A stretch of DNA of 64,000 nt from Mycolicibacterium iranicum (GTDB lineage: Bacteria; Actinomycetota; Actinomycetes; Mycobacteriales; Mycobacteriaceae), in the NCBI RefSeq assembly GCF_002101705.1, contig NZ_LQPC01000054.1, forward strand, positions 124,001 to 188,000, written 5' to 3'. The position numbers and the translations under genes were made by a program. Shown piece by piece: positions 25,609 through 33,721 of the stretch. The number at the start of each line of letters is the position of its first letter. The stretch's first letter is position 1. The notes beneath the pieces are model-generated. The model did not search any database, had not been told where the DNA came from, and saw nothing but the letters and a program-made list of their open reading frames with translations.

Positions 25609-27159
25609 GTGACCGGCGCCGTCCGGCTGGCCCGTCGACGCCCGCCCGCACTGCTTGTGCTCCCGGCTGTGCTGGTCGCCGCGTGCACCCTGGTGCCGCT
25701 GGTCTACCTGGCCGAACGGGCACTGGAACGCGGCTGGTCGTTTGTGGTCGACGAGATCTTTCAGCCGCGCACCGCAGCGCTGGTGGGTCGTTCGCTGGTG
25801 CTCGTCACCACCGTCACGGCCGCCTGTGTCGTCCTGGGCGTCGGGCTGGCGATCCTGTGTACGCGCACCACGCTCAGAGGTAGGCGCGGACTCGCCGTGG
25901 CACTGACGCTTCCGCTGGCCATGCCTAGCTATCTGCTGGCCTACCTGTGGGTTTCGGCCTTCCCCGCGGTCGCCGGCTTCTGGGGCGCCACACTGGTCCT
26001 GACACTGGTCAGCTACCCCTTGGTGCTGCTCACGACGATGGCGGCGCTGGCGCGCGTGGATCCCGCCCAAGAAGAGGTGGCCCGGTCTCTGGGGCTCGGC
26101 GGCTGGGCTGTGCTGTTCCGGGTGACGCTGCGACAGGCGCGCGCGGCGATCGCGGCCGGCGCGCTGCTGGTTGCCCTGTATGTGCTCAGTGACTTCGGCG
26201 CGGTGGCAGCCATGCGGTACGAGGCGTTCACGTGGGTGATCTACGGTGCGTACCGGTCAGGATTCAACCCGTCGCGAGCCGCGGTCCTGTCGCTGGTGCT
26301 GATGGTGTTCGCGGTCGCGTTGGTGGTGGCCGAGCATCGAGCCCGTGGGCTGGCCGCCGCGTCCCGAATCGGGTCGGGTTCGCCACGGCCGGCACCGCTC
26401 AACCGTCTCGGCCGGTGGAGCTGGGCCGCGCTGCTGGCTCCGGCGACTGTGCTGGGTGCCGCACTGGTTGTGCCGGGCATCGAGCTCACAGATTGGCTCC
26501 TTGCCGCCGGCCCGCGCTGGGATATCGCAGAATGGCTTGCCGCACTGGGCAACACGTTCTGGTTGTCGGCGGCTGCGGCGGTGGCGTCCACAACTGCGGC
26601 GCTGCCGCTGGGAGTTCTGGCAGCCCGGCATCGCGATCGCGCCACCAAGGCTTTGGAAGGGGCGAGCTATGTGGCGCACGGCCTGCCCGCCATCGTCATC
26701 GCCATCTCCATGGTGTCTCTCGGAGTGCTCCTGCTCCGGCCGATCTACCAGCGTGAGCCGCTGCTGATCCTGGCCTATACGGTGCTGTTCGTGCCCATGG
26801 CCATCGGTTCGATCCGCGCCGCGGTGGAATCCGCCCCCATCCGACTCGAGGAGGTGGCCCGGTCTCTCGGGCGGGCTCCGGTGCGCGCATTTGCGACGGT
26901 CACCGCTCGCGTGGCACTTCCCGGTATCGCGGCAGGCGCGGCGCTGGTGCTGCTGACGTGCATGAAGGAGCTGCCGGTGACGCTGCTGTTGCATCCCACC
27001 GGCACCGACACGCTCGCCACCCGGCTCTGGGGGTACAGCTCGATCAGCGACTATGCGGCATCAGCGCCATACGCGGTGGCACTCCTGTTGTTCGCGGCGG
27101 TGCCCACCGCCGTACTCGGCATATGGAGCACGAGTTCTGTTGAGGTGCGCAGTGATTGA
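25609..27159 (+). CDS. Iron(III) ABC transporter permease (FbpB type, two fused permease units)
   Basis: A 516-residue integral membrane protein starting at a GTG five bases after the substrate-binding gene. About twelve hydrophobic segments fall in two halves. Each half has an EAA-type loop for the ATPase: EEVARSLGLGGWAVLFRVTLRQ (first half) and EEVARSLGRAPVRAFATVTARV (second half). This duplicated layout is typical of FbpB/CysT-like ferric permeases. It overlaps the ATPase gene by eight bases. Confidence 0.88.
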   Translation: MTGAVRLARRRPPALLVLPAVLVAACTLVPLVYLAERALERGWSFVVDEIFQPRTAALVGRSLVLVTTVTAACVVLGVGLAILCTRTTLRGRRGLAVALTLPLAMPSYLLAYLWVSAFPAVAGFWGATLVLTLVSYPLVLLTTMAALARVDPAQEEVARSLGLGGWAVLFRVTLRQARAAIAAGALLVALYVLSDFGAVAAMRYEAFTWVIYGAYRSGFNPSRAAVLSLVLMVFAVALVVAEHRARGLAAASRIGSGSPRPAPLNRLGRWSWAALLAPATVLGAALVVPGIELTDWLLAAGPRWDIAEWLAALGNTFWLSAAAAVASTTAALPLGVLAARHRDRATKALEGASYVAHGLPAIVIAISMVSLGVLLLRPIYQREPLLILAYTVLFVPMAIGSIRAAVESAPIRLEEVARSLGRAPVRAFATVTARVALPGIAAGAALVLLTCMKELPVTLLLHPTGTDTLATRLWGYSSISDYAASAPYAVALLLFAAVPTAVLGIWSTSSVEVRSD

Positions 27160-28243
27160 GCTTCCCGCAGCCTCTGTCGCCGCGCGCGGTGTCGGCAAGT
27201 CATTCGGCGAGCGCCGGGTCCTTTCCGGAATCGACCTCGATGTGCCTGCGGGGTCGATCACCGCGGTGCTAGGGCCGTCAGGCTGTGGCAAGACCACGCT
27301 GCTGCGAATCCTGGCAGGATTCGAGGACCCCGACACCGGAACGGTGTCCATCGCCGGTGACACGGTGGCCGGATCCGGCCTCACCGTTCCGGTGCATCGC
27401 CGCCGAGTCGGGTTGATGCCACAGGAGGGGGCGTTGTTCCCGCACCTGAGCGTCGGGGAGAACGTGGCTTTCGGGCTGAATCGAACCACGCGGAGAAGTC
27501 CCAACGGCGAGGTCAAGCAGTGGCTGGAGGTCGTCGGACTCGACGGTCTGGCCGACGCGCGCCCGCACGAGATCTCGGGTGGCCAGCAACAGCGGGTCGC
27601 CCTGGCGCGCGCTCTCGCGGCCCGACCGCGAGTGCTCCTGCTCGACGAGCCGTTCGCCGCGCTCGATGCCGGGCTGCGCACCCGCGTCCGCGAGGACATC
27701 GCCACGATTTTGCGCGAGGCGGGCACCACCGCGATCCTGGTCACCCATGATCAGTCCGAGGCGCTGTCGCTTGCCGATTCTGTGGCGTTGCTGATCGGCG
27801 GCGTCATCGCCCAGCATGCCGCTCCCGCAGATCTTTTCAACTGCCCGTCCACCCTGACCAATGCCCGATTCATCGGCAGCACAGTGGAGCTCGGTGGAAT
27901 CGCCAGATCCGGGATCGTGCACACCGCGCTCGGAGCGCTTCGCGCCCGGTTGCCGGTCGCCGACGGGCCCGCTGTGGCGGTGCTGCGACCGGAGCAGTTG
28001 CGGCTCGGATCAGCGGGGGTGCCCGCGCTGGTGACGGCCTGCCGGTTCTACGGCGCCGACACGGTCGTGCACGTGCGAGTGGAGGACGGGACGGCCCTGC
28101 AGCTGCGCAGCCCGGGCCGAACGGATCTGGTGGCGGGCCAGTCGGTCACCGTCGAGGTCTACGACCGCGACGACGAGGGCGTTCTGGTCTACCCGTCACC
28201 AACCGGTGGGCAGCGGGTGCCCCTCGGCGAAGCCAGCGGCTGA
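27152..28243 (+). CDS. Iron(III) ABC transporter ATP-binding protein (FbpC type)
   Basis: A 363-residue ATPase starting at a GTG inside the end of the permease gene, with GAGG upstream. Walker A GPSGCGKTT, signature ISGGQQQRVALARAL, Walker B VLLLDEPFAALD and the switch histidine in VTHDQSEAL are intact. The C-terminal part (about 240-363) is a TOBE-like regulatory domain with AVLRPEQLRLG. Its last 48 bases overlap the 3' end of the convergent guaB1 gene. Confidence 0.92.
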   Translation: MIELPAASVAARGVGKSFGERRVLSGIDLDVPAGSITAVLGPSGCGKTTLLRILAGFEDPDTGTVSIAGDTVAGSGLTVPVHRRRVGLMPQEGALFPHLSVGENVAFGLNRTTRRSPNGEVKQWLEVVGLDGLADARPHEISGGQQQRVALARALAARPRVLLLDEPFAALDAGLRTRVREDIATILREAGTTAILVTHDQSEALSLADSVALLIGGVIAQHAAPADLFNCPSTLTNARFIGSTVELGGIARSGIVHTALGALRARLPVADGPAVAVLRPEQLRLGSAGVPALVTACRFYGADTVVHVRVEDGTALQLRSPGRTDLVAGQSVTVEVYDRDDEGVLVYPSPTGGQRVPLGEASG

Positions 28244-29641
28244 CTGCACCCCGAGCACCACCTTCTCGTGCAGTTCGGGCAATGTGGCTGCGCCGACGTA
28301 GGTGCATGTGCTGCGGACGCCGGAGGTGATGTGGTCGATCAGATCCTCGACACCGCCACGCACGGGGTCGAGCCCCATCCGCGAGGTCGAGATGCCCTCC
28401 TCGAAAAGCCCCTTGCGGGCCCGGTCGAAGGCGCTGTCGGAGGCGGTACGCGCAGCGACTGCGCGTTTGGACGCCATGCCGTAGCTCTCCTTATAGGGCT
28501 GGCCGTCCCGATCGTGCATCAGATCACCGGGGGACTCGTAGGTGCCCGCAAACCACGAGCCGATCATCACGTTCGACGCGCCCGCAGCGAGCGCCAACGC
28601 CACGTCGCGCGGATGACGGACACCGCCGTCCGCCCAGACATGCCCTCCGACTTCCTTTGCCGCAGCTGAACATTCGACCACGGCGGAGAACTGCGGACGG
28701 CCGACTCCGGTCATCATCCTCGTGGTACACATGGCGCCGGGGCCGACGCCGACCTTCACGATGGTGGCGCCGGCATTGATCAGATCGCGCGTGCCTTGCG
28801 CCGAGACCACATTGCCCGCGGCCAGCGGAAGGCCGAGATCGAGCGCTGCAACCGCCTCGATGGCGTCGAGCATCTTCTGCTGATGTCCGTGCGCGGTGTC
28901 GATGACGAGCAGGTCGGCACCTGCCTCGGCGAGGTCGCGGGCCTTGGCCGCCACGTCGCCGTTGATGCCGACCGCCGTCGCGATCCTCAGCCGCCCGTTC
29001 GCGTCGACCGCCGGGGTGTAGATGCCCGCTCGGATGGTGCCGGTGCGCGTCAGAACCCCGGCTAGCGATCCGTCGGCCTCGGTGAGCACGGCGATGGCAC
29101 CGCCGTCTTTAGGGGCGTGGTCGAGTAGATCGAAGACCTTGCGGGGTTCGGTCCCGACCGGCGCGGTGACGAAATCGGCGATCGCCACGTCACGGACCCT
29201 GGTGAAGCGGTCCACTCCGCGGCAGGACTCCTCGGTGACCAGGCCGACGGGCCGATTGTCAGACAGGACGACCGCGGCACCGTGAGCGCGTTTGTGGATC
29301 AGCGCAGTGGCGTCGGAGACCGAGTCGTCGGGGGAGAGGGTGACGGGGGTGTCGACGACGGTGTCGCGGCTCTTGACGAAGTCCACCGTGTGCTGGACTG
29401 CGGACAGCGGAAGGTCTTGCGGCAGAACGACGATTCCGCCGCGGCGGGCTACTGTCTCGGCCATTCGGCGGCCTGCCACCGCGGTCATGTTGGCGACGAC
29501 CACCGGAATGGTGGTGCCCGACCCGTCGACGGTGGACAAGTTCACGTCGAAGCGTGACGGCAGGTCGGAGCGCCCCGGCACGATGAACACATCGTTGTAG
29601 GTCAGATCGAAGGGCGGCCGGTGGCCATTCAGAAACTTCAC
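28196..29641 (-). CDS. guaB1: GuaB1-type GMP reductase (IMPDH-related) with CBS pair
   Basis: A 481-residue protein from the GTG at 29641 (VKFLNGHRPPFDLTYNDVF), the conserved N-terminus of mycobacterial GuaB1; longer in-frame starts are unlikely. The barrel is interrupted by a CBS-domain pair (about residues 95-215). The catalytic Cys lies in GVGPGAMCTTRMMTGVG. The orthologous protein has been shown to be a GMP reductase (GMP to IMP, NADPH) rather than an IMP dehydrogenase; that rests on family knowledge. The order guaB1-gnd is as in M. tuberculosis Rv1843c-Rv1844c. The 3' end overlaps the ABC ATPase gene by 48 bases. Confidence 0.92.
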   Translation of the reverse strand: MKFLNGHRPPFDLTYNDVFIVPGRSDLPSRFDVNLSTVDGSGTTIPVVVANMTAVAGRRMAETVARRGGIVVLPQDLPLSAVQHTVDFVKSRDTVVDTPVTLSPDDSVSDATALIHKRAHGAAVVLSDNRPVGLVTEESCRGVDRFTRVRDVAIADFVTAPVGTEPRKVFDLLDHAPKDGGAIAVLTEADGSLAGVLTRTGTIRAGIYTPAVDANGRLRIATAVGINGDVAAKARDLAEAGADLLVIDTAHGHQQKMLDAIEAVAALDLGLPLAAGNVVSAQGTRDLINAGATIVKVGVGPGAMCTTRMMTGVGRPQFSAVVECSAAAKEVGGHVWADGGVRHPRDVALALAAGASNVMIGSWFAGTYESPGDLMHDRDGQPYKESYGMASKRAVAARTASDSAFDRARKGLFEEGISTSRMGLDPVRGGVEDLIDHITSGVRSTCTYVGAATLPELHEKVVLGVQSAAGFAEGHPLPTGW

Positions 29642-29677
29642 GGCCTCGAGTCTAGTGGCGCCGAAATTTCGCCGAGC

Positions 29678-29725
29678 AGACACAAACTCGCATGCCCGTG
29701 CACTCAATCGTGCGAGTTTGCGTCT
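29678..29725. repeat. Intergenic palindrome between gnd and guaB1
   Basis: Arms AGACACAAACTCGCA (29678-29692) and TGCGAGTTTGCGTCT (29711-29725) pair at 14 of 15 positions around an 18-base loop. It fills the 100-base gap between gnd and guaB1 on the same strand, so it could act as a terminator or processing hairpin. It resembles the kind of short dispersed palindrome often seen in mycobacterial intergenic DNA. Confidence 0.6.
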
Positions 29726-29742
29726 TGTCGCGCGCTGCGTCG

Positions 29743-31191
29743 CTACGCTTCGACCTCGCTGCGGTCGCCGCTCCAGAGGGTGTGGAAACGCTTGGCGGGG
29801 TCACTGTCGATTCGCCCGTAGGTGTGGGCACCGAAGAAGTCTCGAAGACCCTGCGTCAGAGCCGCGGGCAGGCGCTCGGTGCGCAGACCGTCGTAGTAGG
29901 ACAGCGCCGAGGAGAATCCGGGGATCGGGATGCCCAACTCGGTGGCCGTGACCACGACTCGGCGCCAGCTGTCGATCGCCGCTTCGATGGCGTCGCGGAA
30001 GTACGGGTCTACGATCAGCGTCGGCAGGTCCGGATTGTTGTCGAACGCCTCGGTGATCCGGTTGAGGAACTTCGCCCGGATGATGCAGCCCCCGCGCCAG
30101 ATCCTCGCCATGTCGCCGGGCTTGATGTCCCAGCTGTACTCGTTCGAACCGGCCTGGATCTGGTTGAAGCCCTGCGCATACGCGATAATCTTCGACGCAT
30201 ACAGCGCCTGCCGAATGTCTTCGGTGAATTGCGCTGCATCGCTTGGCTTTTCGCCGAGATCACCGGATGCCAGGCCGGTCGTGGCCTTGCGCTGAGCCAC
30301 CGAGCCCGACAGGGCACGGGCGAACACGGCCTCGGCGATGCCGGTGACGGGCACGCCCAGATCCAGAGCAGATTTGACGGTCCAGCGGCCGGTGCCCTTC
30401 TGCTCGGCCTCGTCGAGAATCAGGTCGACGAGCGGCTTGCCGGTCTTGGCGTCGGTCTGGCGCAGCACCTCGGCGGTGATCTCGATGAGGAAGCTGTCGA
30501 GGTCGCCTTTGTTCCACTCGGCGAAGACGTCGGCAATCTCGGGCGCGGTCTTGCCGAGGCCGTCGCGCAGCAGCTGGTAGGCCTCGCCGATGAGCTGCAT
30601 GTCCGAGTACTCGATGCCGTTGTGCACCATCTTCACGAAGTGCCCGGCGCCGTCCGGGCCGATATGGGTGCAGCAGGGCACGCCGTCGACGTGCGCCGAA
30701 ATCTCTTCAAGCAGCGGGCCGAGCGATTCGTAGGACTCGGCAGGGCCGCCCGGCATGATGGATGGGCCTTTGAGTGCACCTTCTTCGCCGCCGGAGATGC
30801 CGGCGCCGACGAAATGCAGGCCGCGTTCGCGGATCGCCTTCTCCCGGCGGATGGTGTCGGTGTAGAGCGCGTTGCCGCCGTCGATGATGATGTCGCCCTC
30901 TTCCATGGCGTCGGCGAGCTCGTCGATCACCGCATCCGTCGGGTCACCGGCTTTGACCATGATGATGACGCGACGCGGCTTCTCCAGCGCGTCGAGGAAT
31001 TCGGCGATCGTCTCACTGCGCACGAACTTTCCCTCGGAACCGTGCTCGGCGAGCAGCGCGTCGGTCTTGGCGATCGACCGATTGTGCAGGGCCACCGTGT
31101 ATCCGTGGCTGGCGAAGTTCCGCGCGAGGTTGGACCCCATGACGGCAAGGCCTGTCACGCCGATCTGGGCGGTACCCGTGGTCGAACTCAT
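29743..31191 (-). CDS. gnd1: 6-phosphogluconate dehydrogenase, decarboxylating
   Basis: A 482-residue enzyme from the ATG at 31191 with GAAGGGA eight bases upstream. It oxidises 6-phosphogluconate to ribulose 5-phosphate, making NADPH in the pentose phosphate pathway. Seen: Rossmann GVTGLAVMGSNLARN, the substrate signature FVGAGISGGEEGALKGPSIMPGG, and the catalytic Lys/Asn segment GHFVKMVHNGIEYSDMQ. Length about 480 fits the long NADP-dependent class. It precedes guaB1 as in M. tuberculosis. Confidence 0.96.
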   Translation of the reverse strand: MSSTTGTAQIGVTGLAVMGSNLARNFASHGYTVALHNRSIAKTDALLAEHGSEGKFVRSETIAEFLDALEKPRRVIIMVKAGDPTDAVIDELADAMEEGDIIIDGGNALYTDTIRREKAIRERGLHFVGAGISGGEEGALKGPSIMPGGPAESYESLGPLLEEISAHVDGVPCCTHIGPDGAGHFVKMVHNGIEYSDMQLIGEAYQLLRDGLGKTAPEIADVFAEWNKGDLDSFLIEITAEVLRQTDAKTGKPLVDLILDEAEQKGTGRWTVKSALDLGVPVTGIAEAVFARALSGSVAQRKATTGLASGDLGEKPSDAAQFTEDIRQALYASKIIAYAQGFNQIQAGSNEYSWDIKPGDMARIWRGGCIIRAKFLNRITEAFDNNPDLPTLIVDPYFRDAIEAAIDSWRRVVVTATELGIPIPGFSSALSYYDGLRTERLPAALTQGLRDFFGAHTYGRIDSDPAKRFHTLWSGDRSEVEA

Positions 31192-31225
31192 AGACGAAAT
31201 CCCTTCGATTTCCGATGTCGGCACA

Positions 31226-31261
31226 GCTTCTGGCAGGTGAAACGCTTCTGGCAGCTGAAAC
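31226..31261. repeat. Two tandem 18-base units between blaR and gnd
   Basis: GCTTCTGGCAGGTGAAAC at 31226-31243 is followed directly by the same sequence with one change at 31244-31261. It lies in the gap upstream of gnd (start 31191) and after blaR (stop 31288). It may be a small slipped duplication or paired protein-binding sites. Confidence 0.8.
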
Positions 31262-31287
31262 GCAGAGGAGCACCGGGCGCGTCCCGG

Positions 31288-32223
31288 CTACGCGACGAAC
31301 AGGCGGTGCAGTTCGTTCAACCACGGCACCGCGAAGGCGACGGTCGGTACCACGAGCACTGCCGCCGCGGCGGCGTAGGCGCCCGCCGCAAGCATCCTGC
31401 TGTTGGGCTTGCCGCCCAGCCGGCGCACGCGCACGACCGTGGTGGGACCGCCCGCTGCGAGAGCCCCGCGCGGTGCGCGCGCGGATGCGCAGGCGACGAG
31501 GGCGCGCGCCAGCGGGGTCGGACCTTCGGCTCGCACGGCAGCGTCGTCGGCGAGCAACTCGATTAGGAGGCGAACGGCGTTGAGTGCGTGCGCGCTGCGC
31601 ACGAGTCGCGGAAATGCCGCGTGCACAGCGGTGAACATCTCGAGGACCAGATCGTGGCGGGCCCGCAGATGTGCGCGCTCGTGCTCAAGAATTGCGCTGA
31701 CCTCGTTGTCCGACAAGGTTTTCAGCGCGCCTTCGCTCACCACGACGCGACTTCGGACGCCGGGGAGGCAGTAGGCGAGTGGCTGGTCCACACCGAGGAT
31801 GCGCAGCCCATTGCGCGCCCTCGGGCTGGAGCGGTGGGCGCCGACGAGGTCGACGACCATTCGGTGGTGGGCCCGCCGGCGTCGCGTCGCGATCGCGACG
31901 TTGATCACCGAGACGATCAGCCGTGCACCGATCACCAGCGTGAGGACAAAGACCGTCACATAGGCCGTCCACAGCGGCCAGCCCAGCACGGCGATCTCGC
32001 TGGTGATGGTCGCGGTCGGCCGGCCGTCAGGTCCCGGCTCGAAAAGCCGGATGGCGATGGCGATACCCGCGGAGAATGCGGAGAGAACGGCGGCCAGCGC
32101 GATCGACTGCCACAACACGATTGCGGCGCGTGGTGCACGCAGGGGCCATGTGGCGCGGGCCAGTAACGCCGGCACGGGCCCTGACAGGATCAGGGCGACG
32201 ATGGTGAAGGCCAGCGCGGACAC
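31288..32223 (-). CDS. blaR: BlaR/MecR1-like M56 membrane metallopeptidase (Rv1845c-like)
   Basis: A 311-residue membrane protein with hydrophobic segments near residues 1-20, 33-60, 78-110 and 280-300. A zinc-protease motif HExxH (LEHERAHLRARHD, about 195-207) marks peptidase family M56. There is no penicillin-binding sensor domain, which in staphylococcal BlaR1 follows the protease. This short form matches Rv1845c, proposed to cleave the repressor BlaI. The gene lies 14 bases downstream of blaI, so the two are co-transcribed. Confidence 0.88.
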   Translation of the reverse strand: MSALAFTIVALILSGPVPALLARATWPLRAPRAAIVLWQSIALAAVLSAFSAGIAIAIRLFEPGPDGRPTATITSEIAVLGWPLWTAYVTVFVLTLVIGARLIVSVINVAIATRRRRAHHRMVVDLVGAHRSSPRARNGLRILGVDQPLAYCLPGVRSRVVVSEGALKTLSDNEVSAILEHERAHLRARHDLVLEMFTAVHAAFPRLVRSAHALNAVRLLIELLADDAAVRAEGPTPLARALVACASARAPRGALAAGGPTTVVRVRRLGGKPNSRMLAAGAYAAAAAVLVVPTVAFAVPWLNELHRLFVA

Positions 32224-32237
32224 ACTGTCAGTGTGAC

Positions 32238-32654
32238 TCAGGCGGTGCCCGGACCGCCAGCGGGTCTTTCGGCCTGGTGCTTGTCCTCCAGCTCGGCGAG
32301 CGCCCGGCGCAAAGCCGCCGCCTCGTCGGCGCCGACGCGCTCGACGAAATGAACGAGAGCGGCTTCACGACTTCCGGAGTCGGCAGCCTGATCCAGTGCG
32401 TCGACCATCAGACCCGCGACCAGTTCGTCGCGGCCGTGCGTGGGCGCATATCGATGCGCGCGATCATCACGGTGCTGCACGACGAGGTTCTTCTTCGCCA
32501 GCCGCTGCAACACCGTCATGATCGTCGTATAGGCAAGATCGCGGTGCGCCGAGAGCGCCTCATGCACCTGCCGCACGGTCTGCGGCTCGCCCGCCGACCA
32601 CAAATGGTCCATGACGGAGCGTTCCAGCTCTCCGAGCCGAGTCAGCTTGGCCAT
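32238..32654 (-). CDS. blaI: BlaI/MecI-family transcriptional repressor
   Basis: A 138-residue winged-helix repressor from the ATG at 32654 with AGGAGA eight bases upstream. The N-terminus LTRLGELERSVMDHLWSAGEPQTVRQVHEAL and the wing-helix TTIMTVLQRLAKKNLV are BlaI signatures. The M. tuberculosis orthologue (Rv1846c) represses blaC and its own gene and is released by BlaR. The promoter region carries several TAC/GTA-type half-sites that could be its operator. Confidence 0.93.
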   Translation of the reverse strand: MAKLTRLGELERSVMDHLWSAGEPQTVRQVHEALSAHRDLAYTTIMTVLQRLAKKNLVVQHRDDRAHRYAPTHGRDELVAGLMVDALDQAADSGSREAALVHFVERVGADEAAALRRALAELEDKHQAERPAGGPGTA

Positions 32655-32670
32655 CTTCCGTCCATCTCCT

Positions 32671-32708
32671 ACAGGCAGTAGGTCAAAGGGTACTACGGGT
32701 TTACTACC
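32671..32708. promoter_or_regulatory. Candidate BlaI operator
   Basis: GTAG (32677-32680 area) and two copies of TACTAC (in GGTACTACGGG and TTTACTACCG) lie just upstream of the blaI ribosome site. BlaI-type operators are built on inverted TACTAC/GTAGTA half-sites. The arrangement here is partly direct rather than a clean dyad, so the call is tentative. Confidence 0.4.
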
Positions 32709-32857
32709 GCGCGTCGTATCAGCTGCGCGCGCAGGTCCGTCGGCCCCGGAGGTTCTCTTCCTCAGGGGAACGTCATGGGGCCTTCCTGTGCGCCCGTCCT
32801 GGCATGTGAGTCCCGTCATAGATCCCCCTTCGCTGGTGATCGCATTGTGTTCGCGAG

Positions 32858-32876
32858 TGTGGTAAGGCTAACCTAA
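32858..32876 (+). promoter_or_regulatory. IdeR iron box 1
   Basis: Matches the IdeR consensus TTAGGTTAGGCTAACCTAA at 16 of 19 positions (core AAGGCTAACCTAA). It lies 46 bases before the ATG at 32922 and two bases from a second box. IdeR bound to Fe2+ would be expected to repress this promoter. Confidence 0.88.
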
Positions 32877-32878
32877 GT

Positions 32879-32897
32879 GTCAGTTAGGCTAACCTAA
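32879..32897 (+). promoter_or_regulatory. IdeR iron box 2
   Basis: Matches the IdeR consensus at 16 of 19 positions (core GTTAGGCTAACCTAA), centre 21 bases from box 1, about two helical turns. Paired boxes at this spacing suit binding of two IdeR dimers on neighbouring sites, as at siderophore promoters. Confidence 0.9.
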
Positions 32898-32921
32898 CTG
32901 GCCATTCGAAGTGGAGGTTCC

Positions 32922-33698
32922 ATGACGGTCCTTGTCGAGGATCCGCTGATCGCGAGCATGACGATTAAGCGAGCGCTGCCCATCCACGAATCGAGCCGTC
33001 GACTCCGGGCGCTGTACCGCGAATGCCCTCGGGTTTACGGCGTGGCAGTGATGGGCGACCTCTCGCGACGACGCTGGTGGCCACTCGAAGAGATCCTGAC
33101 AACCGATCGACTGGACAACATGTTCGATGACGGTGTCGCCGAGACCGACAGCCGCGCCGCCGTTGCTCAGCAGCTCGCGGCGACGTTCGCACACGTGGTG
33201 ATCGGCCGGGTGATCCCGCTACTGGTCCTTGAGGCACGCGCCTGGGACACCGGCCTGGAAAACCTCTGGGTGCATGTGGACTCGGAGGGTGCCATCGACT
33301 GGGTCGGCGTGGTTGATCCGACCGTGCGCGCGCTCCAGGACGACCCGTTCTTCCGCCATCGCCGGACACAGGCCGGACGCACAGGCCAGACCGGGATCGT
33401 CGCCCTTCCCAGCGAGGCGGCGCTGACCACCTGGATCGCTCATCGCAGCCACCGCGCACTTGGTCCACTCTTCAACAGGCTTGCCGCCGTCAGCGATGGC
33501 GCCATGCCCGTGGCGGCGATGTGGCACATCGTCGGAGGTGCGGTCGTCAGTGCGGCAACTCAGGTTCCGCTGTTGGCGGGCTCCAGCGAGGTCGTCAGCA
33601 TGCGCCGCGGACAGGCGGTCCTCGACGCACTTGTCGGGTTCGGTCTGCCGGTACGCGGAACGTCACGAATGAACACCGGGAAGGTCTTGCTTAATTAG
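32922..33698 (+). CDS. IdeR-controlled protein, FhuF-like (ferric siderophore reductase-related) without the C-terminal cysteine motif
   Basis: A 258-residue soluble protein, ATG preceded by GTGGAGG and two strong IdeR boxes, so it is almost certainly repressed by iron. The pattern of an N-terminal helical part, IGRVIPLLVLEARAWDTGLENLWVHVD in the middle and MWHIVGGAVVSAATQVPLL near the C-terminus is reminiscent of FhuF/IucA-IucC C-terminal domains acting on ferric siderophores. The [2Fe-2S] cysteine cluster expected at the FhuF C-terminus is missing; the protein ends GKVLLN and I see no cysteines in it. So electron transfer by that route is unlikely, and a binding or handling role is possible. 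The gene sits between blaI and the sRNA locus. Confidence 0.5.
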   Translation: MTVLVEDPLIASMTIKRALPIHESSRRLRALYRECPRVYGVAVMGDLSRRRWWPLEEILTTDRLDNMFDDGVAETDSRAAVAQQLAATFAHVVIGRVIPLLVLEARAWDTGLENLWVHVDSEGAIDWVGVVDPTVRALQDDPFFRHRRTQAGRTGQTGIVALPSEAALTTWIAHRSHRALGPLFNRLAAVSDGAMPVAAMWHIVGGAVVSAATQVPLLAGSSEVVSMRRGQAVLDALVGFGLPVRGTSRMNTGKVLLN

Positions 33699-33716
33699 GG
33701 CAGCCTTGCCTATCCT
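33687..33716 (+). promoter_or_regulatory. Promoter of sRNA with overlapping IdeR box
   Basis: A -35-like TTGCTT (33687-33692) and -10-like TATCCT (33711-33716) are 18 bases apart. The 19-mer at 33695-33713 matches the IdeR consensus at 13 of 19 positions, beginning TTAGG and ending CCTAT, and covers the spacer and the -10. Iron-loaded IdeR would block RNA polymerase here. The site overlaps the end of the preceding gene. Confidence 0.6.
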
Positions 33717-33721
33717 TTGGA

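Noticed and set aside
29692..31566. Plus-strand open frame opposite gnd and part of blaR
   Set aside because: Antisense to two well-supported genes; composition is that of a mirrored frame.
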